64,000 nucleotides of DNA, taken from the NCBI GenBank assembly GCA_964553925.1, contig CAZKNR010000264.1, positions 81,911-145,910 on the forward strand. Direction: 5' to 3'. The translations under genes and the position numbers were made by a program. The stretch is from DAISKN01 sp964553925. Lineage in GTDB: Bacteria > Acidobacteriota > Vicinamibacteria > Marinacidobacterales > SMYC01. Of this stretch, positions 17,701 through 23,351 are shown one piece after another. How positions within the stretch are numbered: position 1 is the stretch's first letter; the number at the start of each line of letters is the position of its first letter. The notes under the pieces are model-generated. The model was not told where the DNA came from, searched no databases, and saw only the letters and a list, made by a program, of their open reading frames with translations.

Positions 17701-20135
17701 AGCGTGCCTCCACTCGGGCCCACCGTGGTCCGAGTCGCGCCGAGCGGCGTCAGCCGTGCGTCCAGCACCACCGTCCCCGCGAGCGTGCTCAACCCGGCCA
17801 CACGCTCGACCGTCGTGTAGCCCGCCCGCTCGAACCGGACCACCGCCGTCGACTGCTCCGTGGGGAGACCGAACCGACCCCGGGCGTCGGTTTTGACCGT
17901 TTTGCCTTGGTGAATCACGTTGACGCCCGGCAGAGGCAATCCCTTGCTGTCGTCAAATGCCTCACCCAAAAGGAAGCCCCCTCCCAGCACTTCGATCGAA
18001 AGCGGCGTCGCCGCAGCGACGTTCTCCGCTCGATCCGATGCGACGGCTTCGACACTCACGAAGCTCGAAACAGGCGCCGCGAGCGGAACCACGAACGTGT
18101 GCTCGAAAGGCGCTCGACTCCGCGTTGCCGAAGCGGACCGGTCGACCGAAAACTCAACGGAATTCAGCCCGAGTGCATCCGTTGCCGCCGCAGTGACCGT
18201 GATGCCCTGACCCCTGCGACCACTCGCGGGACCCGATAGGGAGAGCGTGGGAGGCGTCTTGTCGACGTCGAGGCTCACCCTAGCCGTCGCCTCGTTGCCC
18301 GCTCGGTCCCGCGCCGTCCCCGAAACCTGCTGGTCCTCTCCTTCTGTCGTCACTGAAACCGGAGCCGGGCAGCTCGCAATCCCGCTCTCCCCATCCACGC
18401 ACGCAAAGCTCACCGTTACGTCCGCTTGGTGCCAGCCAGCCGCATTGGCAGGTGGGTTGACCGTGGACGCGATCGTCGGTGGAACTCGGTCCGCCACCAC
18501 CCTCACCGTCACTTCGGCCGTGTCGCTCCCGCCTCGGCCGTCACTGACCGTGTAACTGAAGAACTCCGTCCCGCTGAAAGACGCGTTCGGCGTGTACGTG
18601 ACCGTGTTGTCTGCATTGACCACCGAAGCCCCGTTCGCCGGAGCCTGAGCCATCGTTACCGTCAGCGGGTCCCCGTCCGGGTCGGCGTCGTTCGCCAGAA
18701 CTGCAACCTGCGCCTTAACCGTCTGGAACGTGATCGCGCTGTCCTCGAAAGCGTTCGGCGGCACGTTCACAGAGGGCGCCGGCGGGCTCACCGTGACGGT
18801 CACCGTGGCCGTATCCGTCCGCGCCAGGCTGTCGATGAGCGTGTAGGTGAAACCATCCGCGCCGATGAAGCCTCCGTCCGGCGTGTAGGTAATGCTGTTG
18901 TCGGCATGGACGGCTGCTGCCCCGTGGAGCGGGTCGCTCACCGCAGTCACGATGAGTCCCGTCCCCAGGTCATTCACTACTACGCCGATCGTCACCGGAG
19001 CCCCGGCGATCGTCATCGCGGTGTCGTCCACCGCGTCCACCGCCTTGGGGCGGACCGTCACCGCAACGGTCGCGGTTGACGAGCCGCCGCGCCCATCATG
19101 AATGCTATAGCTGAAACTATCATCGCCAATGAATCCGCCGTTCGGCGTATACGCGATGGTCTTGCCCGGATTGACGACGGTCGCGCCATTCGTCGGCGGT
19201 TGCGCGACCATCACCGTGAGCGAGTCGTTGTCCGGATCGCTGTCGTTCGCCAGGACGTTGACCGTGACGGAAACGGCCTGATCCGTGACCACCGAATCGT
19301 CCGCGGCCACGGGGGGCCGATTCGTACTCACACCCTCCAGAATCAGCCGTGGCGTCTGTCCTGACCGGTTGGGATTCGCTGCCTGCTCCCTCGAGACGTA
19401 AGTAACGTTCCCGCCCCGACCCTGACTCTCCTTGTCCTTGTCCTTGTCCTTGTCCTTGTCCTCGTCCTCGTCCTCGTCGTCGTTCTCGTCGTCCTCGTCC
19501 TCTTCGTCGTTTTCGCCGTGGTCTTCCAGGTCTTCCCGATCTAGGTCTTCCTCCTCGTTCGCGTCTTCATTCTCCTTTTTGATCACCCACCCAAAAGAAG
19601 CCCCGGCCCGAACGTCCTCGGTGACGTCCCACGCAACCGTTCCCGTCATCCCCTGTGTGTGCACTACCGCAGGCGCCGTTGCCGCCGCAAACCTCCCGCC
19701 ATTCCACGTCGAGGCGCAGTTCGCCGCCCGGTTGCGGATGTCCGTGTCCGTCGCGCAGTTCCACGTCACCCCAGGGCCCGTACCCGGGATGTTGTTCCCT
19801 GTGTTCCAGCCATTGCCCTCTGTCCAATCCGACAGCAGCCGATGCGCCCGTACCGGCCGACCCTGACCCCAGCCATTCGCCGGTGACACAATCGTGAGAA
19901 CGAGTCGCGCGCGCGTCAGTCCCGTCAGGTTCACGCCGCTCAGGTCGAATGCCACCACGACCCGGTCGTGCCCGTGCAGGCTCAGAATCCCATTCGCTCC
20001 TTCGTTCTGGTTCGCGTTGCCCCGCGGCAAGAAACTGTCCTTCACCGCCGTCTTGGTTACGTCCGCCGACGCCGGCCTCATGAGACACACCACCCCGACG
20101 AGCCCCGCGGCGGCAGAACGGACGAGTTTCTTCAT
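5799..20135 (-). CDS. Giant RHS/YD-repeat polymorphic toxin with HINT domain
   Basis: This is a 4,778-residue exported protein. The ATG at 20135 gives a clear signal peptide (MKKLVRSAAAGLVGVVCLM..ASA); longer starts would bury it. Approximate order: DNRLRE-like domain (30-180); Asp/Glu/Lys tract (182-235); three VCBS/cadherin-like repeats (270-550, PPVAADDS and NDSDPDNDS motifs); many Ig-like or SbsA-like domains (VTPADTARAV); a DUF6531-like region (TRTYSSTGS) near 2,600; about 1,550 residues of YD repeats; RHS core (FYDPRWGRFLTQDS) near 4,175; a HINT protease (CFEAGTPV ... VLVHNE) at about 4,455-4,605; and a roughly 180-residue tip with GHELLQHA and NPVIAVNRRKH, suggesting an HNH-like nuclease (inference). 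HINT cleavage would release the tip. The immunity-like gene follows directly. Confidence 0.93.
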   Translation of the reverse strand: MKKLVRSAAAGLVGVVCLMRPASADVTKTAVKDSFLPRGNANQNEGANGILSLHGHDRVVVAFDLSGVNLTGLTRARLVLTIVSPANGWGQGRPVRAHRLLSDWTEGNGWNTGNNIPGTGPGVTWNCATDTDIRNRAANCASTWNGGRFAAATAPAVVHTQGMTGTVAWDVTEDVRAGASFGWVIKKENEDANEEEDLDREDLEDHGENDEEDEDDENDDEDEDEDKDKDKDKDKESQGRGGNVTYVSREQAANPNRSGQTPRLILEGVSTNRPPVAADDSVVTDQAVSVTVNVLANDSDPDNDSLTVMVAQPPTNGATVVNPGKTIAYTPNGGFIGDDSFSYSIHDGRGGSSTATVAVTVRPKAVDAVDDTAMTIAGAPVTIGVVVNDLGTGLIVTAVSDPLHGAAAVHADNSITYTPDGGFIGADGFTYTLIDSLARTDTATVTVTVSPPAPSVNVPPNAFEDSAITFQTVKAQVAVLANDADPDGDPLTVTMAQAPANGASVVNADNTVTYTPNASFSGTEFFSYTVSDGRGGSDTAEVTVRVVADRVPPTIASTVNPPANAAGWHQADVTVSFACVDGESGIASCPAPVSVTTEGEDQQVSGTARDRAGNEATARVSLDVDKTPPTLSLSGPASGRRGQGITVTAAATDALGLNSVEFSVDRSASATRSRAPFEHTFVVPLAAPVSSFVSVEAVASDRAENVAAATPLSIEVLGGGFLLGEAFDDSKGLPLPGVNVIHQGKTVKTDARGRFGLPTEQSTAVVRFERAGYTTVERVAGLSTLAGTVVLDARLTPLGATRTTVGPSGGTLSAGAFQLVIPSGALSAELEFRLTPVSGQGLRAALPLGWSPVGSVEVEPESATFAVPAELRLGGASLTGLSLVLARYDTALHAWVAESVGLTAPSVDAVLSVPASGGGAYAVVVADTGATSPPAAEMGQPLPSAAPVEVSFGLTATSEVSPGATPVSPEAKAIGSVVLFSLVPLPSGKVVSAGVGETFDTFGEGELRPEGFTEELVLYRDPLSVPGGPRGDDKLQATFAVSPSRAFTAEELREGRVHVAVTDAPAFERGVLVGIKGQRVSGEGGAELEVPGGALTETVAVLVRAVDVASLDVTAPGVSFLGAVEMDVGGATLSLPATVSLPAPAGVSGERLLVARLLLVSGQRMLKLVGRALLRDGRLMFSGVDSGGLYAFAQSTEPLTFVRGTVIEGGMPARLSIVESSTAPFADVTSDDGTYRVAAAPRLTTVSARSLVSGNAGVESVSPALGMEEVSGVDIALRPTGPIVTAVTPADTARAVALSPSIRVTFSEPVLGATLSPTSFFVRPSGGAALSGRVVMGISNRSASFLPANSLLSSTSYEIVLTGAIRDGSGNALSPFTSSFTTLDTAVVGFNPDAVRVSFPDASGEVRVEAPPGSFEPGASVLILNNTNGIVTSGEIAPDGSLSLSIRAATTDEIQIRITDSSDRLVVIEKTEYRDGQGAVAIGTRGGKVESADGQFVLEVPEGAIASGTAGVFRLTPLSQADIDRLPLPEGADGERGKGAAVEIATGGVTLQKEAKLSFPIPADAPLDSDFLVVRKVIRDDFTQYEVVDAASKVNGKVQTASFPFLGVLDVGVHLVLWYKEVERLGKRRSPIGVITGIAQETDAHPVEPKTVPLAGVAVLPLKDPGHGDFVAKTGADGRFVLFDLKFGTTTVTVGLQATHIKDDVVRRIEATAFEDPGLGDQFPILGRYQRTGDVLFDFPLTRETEPPQEATIRLFKREGDEEVAVTNGFAAVGEELLIRVTFEVTPGRASLSVNDASLVLESIGVTTLVARFTPTQARGYTLKLEAIDAFLNAFGARKSFLAVATGGGNDQPLSGPPSIVTDLSIPLPGEKGVPLGQVFSVQFTEPVTRVSKASVKLRESGTTLETSLDLIGSGPMGQGPVTASSIITALTMVPRQGLKYGASYELAFTDDIVDTDQPPEKLSSSPDPTLLPFTTFLPERLGEVATEEAPLALATLGDRAFVALPNSGAAGSFGTLVAYDLSQPSEPKRIGPRDSLFVGSMVRQLVVEDGRDAGPDLAGVVSFNPRSGNGGITVFDVSGATSPYPFVGLVTTGLPGVQGAFDAGLALDRGFAYVASGTTGLQVVDLAVAESIFKEHAIDAFTYDVDAGRQLFRKGLGFARESIVQVLGLTEGGRTLSAVSVAVEGPVAYVGSFLSGEPGLLTTVELTPVRQALTNVRLEKAGVGLGYPSRIALMPAGAKTLSVVVGGQGAGPSGGRMAVVDVSDRNAPVVLSVLVLQGSWGQAVSVDPLDQTVFVSTSAGMESYSLAELESPRFLGVLSGSGAVPGDSGIAGALLVNTDGEEGVKLTAIDIVSLIAVDPRVVVTDDVPKAAHAGRFLLGVIPRDFEVATAEVELYSGETLKTRLSGTMVQGLGEAPFNKGLEVPFLDPRMQVVLNRGTEKEQRSPRLGVPFAPLLFGVSPRVRLNLEVDPINETVCLRSVDPLLYRLSLPAKVTISLKVGGTETVVFSELEAPRKDGLAYAISEVALFPPVSGVHEFRIVAELPEDPTVRVERTGELLVEADTHNVLPVGHTFINGVDLLDGHLVASSTDVRIPGRKLGLEVTRTYSSTGSSEEGPLGAGWNLNYLSRLIVTECFYTVVGAEGSGHRFVKEGTSFKAQKGYHTSLVENPDGSFDFFTKERVRYHYLDPERNFDGRPTLEFIEEPNGNRIRILYDAERKIEEVVEERPDGSRGRALRFEYVTVVEKPRVKTITGPLGLRVDYEYDGFANLVKVTRGEKVERYAYSVDLVRDRHNLLLYTDANGNTTEYAYFGENEGFIDFVKEVGQPESVTTGFEYDLSEVSQGRFITRVTDGRGLLTTYRMNPSGSPVSIEEPGGVVTQMEWALDDVVKTREVDANGRVTRYAYDGNGNLTEEVIETEMGEVSSSYQYDTVFNRLRESVDAGGADGVRRKTVYEIDPGNGNVVSMTDAAGNVMRYVYDPENGDLLQEVDKRGFTTEYEYDAFGSVVRVQDALGNAATSVYDLRSRLRSTEDTLGHSSSMGYDELDRVTERRRIDALGSSAEEVVRTAYFPNGEMKTQTNGLGLVTRLVLDGLNRVKERKESGGGLARELVTAMVYDGNSNLIRVIDRLGVVTENTYDELNRLTRVAVGGPFGETKVVSEMGYDALGNKVFETDVQGNRTDFVYDGLYRVKERRLLATPVSHVEAFTYEKVGNTLTARDARGKESRFEYDRLNRLVQKTDPEGNVTRYAYDEEDNRTEEEDLTRGLLMEVEYDALGRPVRKTVTGGGPSSFTYVTTYGYDDFAHSMTVTDPRGFETTTVLDGMDRVHEVRQETGVEELVGRNFYDANGNLVRVLDAEGRETEFVYDGLNRQKEMREELSLVTAMEYDGEGKKVREVNRRGHGRSFGYDNLGRLVETRIQQPVTGGGDLVVAGVEYDDAGRKRMEADARGNRTTYEMDGQGREVKVTDALGKSQTFEYDGVNLTAEVDRRGKRTEFIYDGLNRVVRVKDALSQVEVTEYRDSERKVLETDARGLVRETETDALGRLLSVTRSGVVQERHEYDGVNNRVKSLDSNGNVTEFSYDGANRLIARTDALGTTTSFVYDRAGNLLEEKDGRATGSPFDVKNTYDELNRVISVEDAEGNVTRFEYDGEGNRTSEVEPEGQRTEYEYGELNELLEVRAADTGVFQFRYDSNRNRVEQRDGEGRKVSMEYDALDRMFRMTQDPEGESLVTLHEFDENGNQVRLVDAKAQEVSYVYDELNRETARVFTLTAEDFALFTRTHRIDSIYDANDNLIRVDETRSSGSDPPGAFTTLRTYDALDRLESETDGIGRTLKYGYDRAGNRTSLIDPDNIPTTYLYDSLNRLKSVITEGGTTTYEYSDDGLKQRVVNPNGTSSTYEYDALDRLTNVTHLMGVSPIAAYSYEYSANSNRAKQVERNGGRREETTYDYDGVNRLKTVRYPEGKEVGYEYDRAGNRTREVTSGGASSELRYSYDPINRLRVVADPSGAEVVGFEYDGNGNLAVQREGGVARRYRYDIRDQVGQVEEGTAILGRFGYDAEGRRILKIGDEGIRRYTYDELSVVTESDETNRTVRKYEYGLDQLLSVKDVFSRRSFFHVDGLGSTVSLTGEDGRVRESVFYDAWGVARLRVGSSGNHFGYTGQEEDRETGLVYFRARFYDPRWGRFLTQDSVLGDIADLPSLHRYGYARGNPLVFIDPTGREAEGTVGEWVKFALTTGGEALAGRMERAEQTYGESFDRMNDTFYAIASLGGTAEVESAYAEGRLSRESGSLDVGREYARGVTKGLFNLATLGSGEPIVTALAEGKSVPEALEKGFSGAVRMHLPIDEVNTLMDPNANAVDKVSAVGTGALKVWFGWKVGKAVVKGRAAPSAGGGGRPTAGSAAAVIEEEGAVSSLGKTPPAASNPRFSVGELRTKYRQLEGMGYSREQARSFVQTGQVCFEAGTPVWTREGLKAIEELQVGDVVLSHNVGENRAEYKPVVATFQRWAEELLEVAVVGEERAIGVTPEHPFFTRRARDNLAGGDEDGEAKWVAAKELGSGDLVQRPNGEWAQVAQVRSRGEGGRVYNFTVADNHNYFVGQQGVLVHNECVGGGVGAVRNTTPSPALRGSPYHPDAVAARRAAAREFYEAPAGTAPSRGTRPRPPIRENERASFEDFRARSRVGDQLEGHELLQHAVLKREGLATTRLSTPASRQNPVIAVNRRKHIELNRAQSGLDVANQSALENIAANARILHQAGYSRREIQKLTNKAIEHARRQGLIK
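19430..19560. repeat. Hexanucleotide microsatellite encoding Asp/Lys/Glu tract
   Basis: Tandem CTTGTC units grade into CTCGTC/CGTCGT units on the plus strand, encoding alternating DK, DE and E-rich runs in the RHS protein. Such tracts can change length by slippage in multiples of six bases without altering the frame. Confidence 0.75.
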
Positions 20136-20350
20136 TGCGGAGGGACCCACGAAGTTCAACACCTGCCGGCCACCTCGAAGTCGGTTGCCATCAGCCGGAG
20201 GCGCGCCCGGATGCTCCATGCGACCCCATCCCAACGCTACTTATAAAGATGATCAGGAGGGGTGTCGGCCGAACCGCGAACGGGGAACGGGCTTTCATAA
20301 AACCTCGAGAGGATAACGGGGACTTGCCCCGCGCCTGAGTGGAAGATCCG

Positions 20351-20378
20351 TGCCTGCGGGGGCGCTGACCCGCAGGCA
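20351..20378 (-). other. Strong hairpin in the 5' leader of the RHS gene
   Basis: TGCCTGCGGG (20351-20360) and CCCGCAGGCA (20369-20378) form a perfect 10-bp stem with an 8-base loop. A smaller hairpin, CGGGG/CCCCG, lies at about 20317-20331. Both fall between the proposed promoter and the RHS start codon, inside a gene-free stretch (20136-20436). No known riboswitch core is recognised. Nothing else is visible in this stretch. Confidence 0.45.
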
Positions 20379-20397
20379 GGCGGTTGGGGCAGAGGGA

Positions 20398-20427
20398 ATG
20401 CTATGGCGTCTTGCGGGCCGTTGTCAA
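20398..20427 (-). promoter_or_regulatory. Candidate sigma-70 promoter for the RHS gene
   Basis: On the minus strand, TTGACA (20427-20422) is followed after 18 bases by TAGCAT (20403-20398), a perfect -35 with a 4/6 match -10. It would give a leader of about 255 bases containing the hairpins described here. It lies inside the insert, just 10 bases beyond the stop of intact alr. Confidence 0.4.
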
Positions 20428-20436
20428 TCAGGAATC

Positions 20437-21567
20437 TTATGAAATTACGTCCCCTTCGTCCTCAGGCTCGCGGAGACGCCGCGGTAGCCGCGGGCTCAAC
20501 CGGGCGAGGACCTCGTAGGCGATGGTGCCGATCGATTCCGCGATCTCTTCGGCGGTGATCCGCTCCTCCCCTTGCTCGCCGATGAGAACGACCTCGTCAC
20601 CCTCGCGCGCGTTCGTCCCGGTCACGTCCACCATGAACATGTTCATCGCGACCCGGCCCACGACGGAAGTGCTCTTGCCGCGGACGAGCACCCGGCCCCG
20701 GCTCGTGTGCCTCCGATCGTAGCCGTCGGCGTACCCCGCGGGCACGACCCCGATGCGCCTTTCGGTTTTGGCGCGATAGGTCACGTCGTAGCCGACGGTC
20801 CCGCCCGCGGGCACGGTCTTCACCTGGGCCAGGCGGCTCTTCCAGGTAAGAACCGGGGAGAGCGCGCCCGTGCTTTCCGCCGCGCGACGGGTCGAAGGCG
20901 ACGGCCAGATGCCGTAGAGCCCGATCCCGACGCGGGCGATTGCGAGTGTGTCCTCGGGATGGAGGAGTGCCCCCGCGGTCGGGAACGCGTGCATGAAGAG
21001 AGAGCCTTTGAACGGTGTCACCGCCTCTCGGAGTTTTTCGATCTGTCTCTGGTAGAACGTGGACCCGGGATCTTCGACGTCCGCGAAGTGGGTGTAGGCG
21101 CCTTCGATCGCGAGACCGTCGAGACCCTCGACCAGGCCCGCGACGTCCCGAGGCTCGACCCCGAGGCGGTTCAGCCCCGTTTCCACCTTCAGGTGAACGC
21201 GGGCCGGCTTCGCCAAGCTCTTCGCCGCCTTCGAGAGAGCTTCCGCGACATCGCGGCGAAACAGGACCTGACGGAACCCTCCGGAGACGACCCGCTCGGC
21301 ATCCGCGGGCTCGGTGTGTCCCATAATAAGGATTGGCTCCGAGACTTCGAGAGACGAGAGCTCTTCCGCCTCCTCGAGCGAATCGACGCCGAACCAGTCG
21401 ACACCACCGCGCAGAAGCGGGGCTATGAGGCGGGCGCCGTGACCGTAGGCGTTCGCCTTCACGACGGCCATGAGCTTCGTCTCGCTTCCGATGGTTTTCC
21501 GGAAGAGCTGGACGTTCTCGTGAAGACGCCGTGAATCGATCTCGATCCAGGAGTGGCCCAACGACAT
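20437..21567 (-). CDS. alr: Alanine racemase (intact copy)
   Basis: This is a 376-residue PLP enzyme that interconverts L- and D-alanine for peptidoglycan. Visible features are the PLP-lysine region (VVKANAYGHGA), VETGLNRLGV, the YTHFADVE loop, PAGYADGYDRR (catalytic Tyr) and GRVAMNMFMVDVTG, where Asn occupies the position that is usually Asp in the MD motif. The start is the ATG at 21567 (MSLGHSWIEID), two bases after the stop of the upstream membrane gene. The last 585 bases of homology are the right-hand copy of the direct repeat, and the C-terminus ends in GDVIS rather than the GDVGGGPVERR kept beside mutT. The extreme C-terminus was therefore replaced at the junction. Confidence 0.95.
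   Translation of the reverse strand: MSLGHSWIEIDSRRLHENVQLFRKTIGSETKLMAVVKANAYGHGARLIAPLLRGGVDWFGVDSLEEAEELSSLEVSEPILIMGHTEPADAERVVSGGFRQVLFRRDVAEALSKAAKSLAKPARVHLKVETGLNRLGVEPRDVAGLVEGLDGLAIEGAYTHFADVEDPGSTFYQRQIEKLREAVTPFKGSLFMHAFPTAGALLHPEDTLAIARVGIGLYGIWPSPSTRRAAESTGALSPVLTWKSRLAQVKTVPAGGTVGYDVTYRAKTERRIGVVPAGYADGYDRRHTSRGRVLVRGKSTSVVGRVAMNMFMVDVTGTNAREGDEVVLIGEQGEERITAEEIAESIGTIAYEVLARLSPRLPRRLREPEDEGDVIS
20447..21031. repeat. Right 585-bp direct repeat (within intact alr)
   Basis: This is the partner of 3358-3942 at a constant offset of 17,089 with no indels and about 96.6% identity. Homology starts abruptly at ACGTCCCC on the left and fades after CCTCTCGG on the right. Confidence 0.92.
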
Positions 21568-21569
21568 CC

Positions 21570-23351
21570 TCAGTGGTAGCGGGAGACCATGCACTCGAAG
21601 AGCGTGCGCATCCCGATGAAGCTCATGAAGACGAGGGCGGCGATCGCGGCGGCTTTGCCGAAAGCGCTCCGGCTGAAAGCGCGAGACAGATACGCTCCCG
21701 AGAAGAGCGCCAGAAGCGGAAGCGCCTGGAGCCAGTAGCGAATCTCGAGCCCCGTCCGGAGGTCGACGGCCAAGAACAAGAGCGTGGTCAAAAGCCATCC
21801 GACGGCGAGAGGCTGGCGGAGAAACGATACGCTTCCGAGAGCGGCCGTAGCGAGAAACACGAAGCCGATCTGCTCGCCCAAAAGAGAGACGATTCCGCTG
21901 GAGCTCTCGCCTCCGAGCTCGCGCCCGTACTGGCTCGTGAAGAGCTCGAGGTAACCGAGGTAGTACAGGCCGGCAAGGAGGAAAGCGCCGACAACCGCGG
22001 CGGTCACGAGGGTCCGCCGGTCTTTCACCGACTTCGGTGCCAACCACAGAAGGACGAGCCAGACAGGCCAGAGAACTGCGCCCTCGAGGAGCATTCCGAA
22101 GTGGGCGGTGAGCGCCAGCAGCGTCGAAACCCCTGTGCCCCATGGAGCGCCCGCAAACAGGAGAGTGAAAGCGCAAACGAGCATCGCGACCGCGAAGAGG
22201 TTCGTGAAGTTTCCCGCCGAGAACGAAAGGGCATTCATCGGGACCAGCTGGTAGAGGACGGCGGCGAGGGCACCGGCCCGGAAATCGTCGAGACATCGCC
22301 ATCCAAGGAACATGAGGAGCGCCGAGACCAGCACGTCGAAGAGTCCGGTCGCGATCTCGAGTGCGGGAACGAGATCGACGCCTGCTTTCGCGAGGGGCGA
22401 AGCTACCGCGAAGAGGGCGACGGGATACGGAATGCGGAACGGAGGTTCGTGCTGAGTCACCGACGTCGGATGCCAGTTCCCCTGTAGAAACTCGCGCATC
22501 CGGTTCGCCTGGAAATCGGCATCCGAGCTGAGCATCAACGGATAGGAGAGCGCGCTCATCTTTACCAGGAGGAGAAGGGCGAGGACCGCGGTCGCGAGAG
22601 CCCGCTCGCGCGGGTGGAGCCATCCGAGGCGGTTCAAGATCGCCCGGAGAAGCACCGCGGCCGCGAGGGTCGACAGGGCGATTACGGCGGCGTTTGCCGG
22701 GTAGGCCGAAAAACGAACGGCGTCGAGGCCGAGGAGGTACACCAGGGGGACGGTGAGCACGGCCGCGGCCAGAACCGCGATCGGAAACGAAAGACCGGAG
22801 CCGAGACCCGCGGCGAGGAGGAGAATCGCGGAAAGAGACATCCAGAGGGCGGGCTCTTCGAAGGAAGGGATCTCGTCCGGGAGCTTCAGGCGTATGCCGA
22901 GCACCTGCACCCCGAGCCTCCGGCCGCCCGCGGCCTCGAACGTCTCCGATTCGATCCCGAGCCTGAGGCGTGTCGAGGTCGAGGGGAACTGGAAGTGGTA
23001 GGTCACGACACCCGGGAGCGCCACCGCGCGGTGGACCGTCACGCCGTTCGCGGTGAACGCGAGGCTCGGAAGAGGCGTTCCCGCCGGCCGGATAGTCCTC
23101 AAGCGCGCTTCGACTCCGATCGTGCCTTTCTGCTGCAAGTGCCGGAGCTCCACGTACGAGGCGTCGTCCGTCCAGCGGAAGTACTTCCCTTCCGCCCTTT
23201 CCCTCGGATGAAATTCGTCGACGAAGGCACCCTCGTAGCCTCGCTCGAAGTCGATGAGGACGGCTCCTCCTCTCTGATAGACGAACGAGGTCGTGGCGAA
23301 GGCGAACGCGCCCACTGCCGCGACTACGATCAGGGAACGTCGAGAGACCAT
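21570..23351 (-). CDS. Multi-pass membrane protein, GT-C-like
   Basis: This 593-residue protein has an N-terminal membrane anchor, then a roughly 130-residue beta-rich segment (VELRHLQQKGTIGVEAR, VTYHFQFPSTSTRLRLGIES). At least ten further transmembrane helices follow. A short acidic motif, LMLSSDADFQANRM, sits after a helix in the first membrane loop region, as in GT-C glycosyltransferases that use lipid-linked sugars. The start overlaps the 3' end of the next upstream gene by 22 bases, and the stop is two bases before alr, so it is an operon member. Function is inferred from topology and neighbours only. Confidence 0.65.
   Translation of the reverse strand: MVSRRSLIVVAAVGAFAFATTSFVYQRGGAVLIDFERGYEGAFVDEFHPRERAEGKYFRWTDDASYVELRHLQQKGTIGVEARLRTIRPAGTPLPSLAFTANGVTVHRAVALPGVVTYHFQFPSTSTRLRLGIESETFEAAGGRRLGVQVLGIRLKLPDEIPSFEEPALWMSLSAILLLAAGLGSGLSFPIAVLAAAVLTVPLVYLLGLDAVRFSAYPANAAVIALSTLAAAVLLRAILNRLGWLHPRERALATAVLALLLLVKMSALSYPLMLSSDADFQANRMREFLQGNWHPTSVTQHEPPFRIPYPVALFAVASPLAKAGVDLVPALEIATGLFDVLVSALLMFLGWRCLDDFRAGALAAVLYQLVPMNALSFSAGNFTNLFAVAMLVCAFTLLFAGAPWGTGVSTLLALTAHFGMLLEGAVLWPVWLVLLWLAPKSVKDRRTLVTAAVVGAFLLAGLYYLGYLELFTSQYGRELGGESSSGIVSLLGEQIGFVFLATAALGSVSFLRQPLAVGWLLTTLLFLAVDLRTGLEIRYWLQALPLLALFSGAYLSRAFSRSAFGKAAAIAALVFMSFIGMRTLFECMVSRYH

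Noticed and set aside
19430..19560. CRISPR array
   Set aside because: The units are 6 bp contiguous microsatellite repeats without spacers, and they lie inside a coding region.
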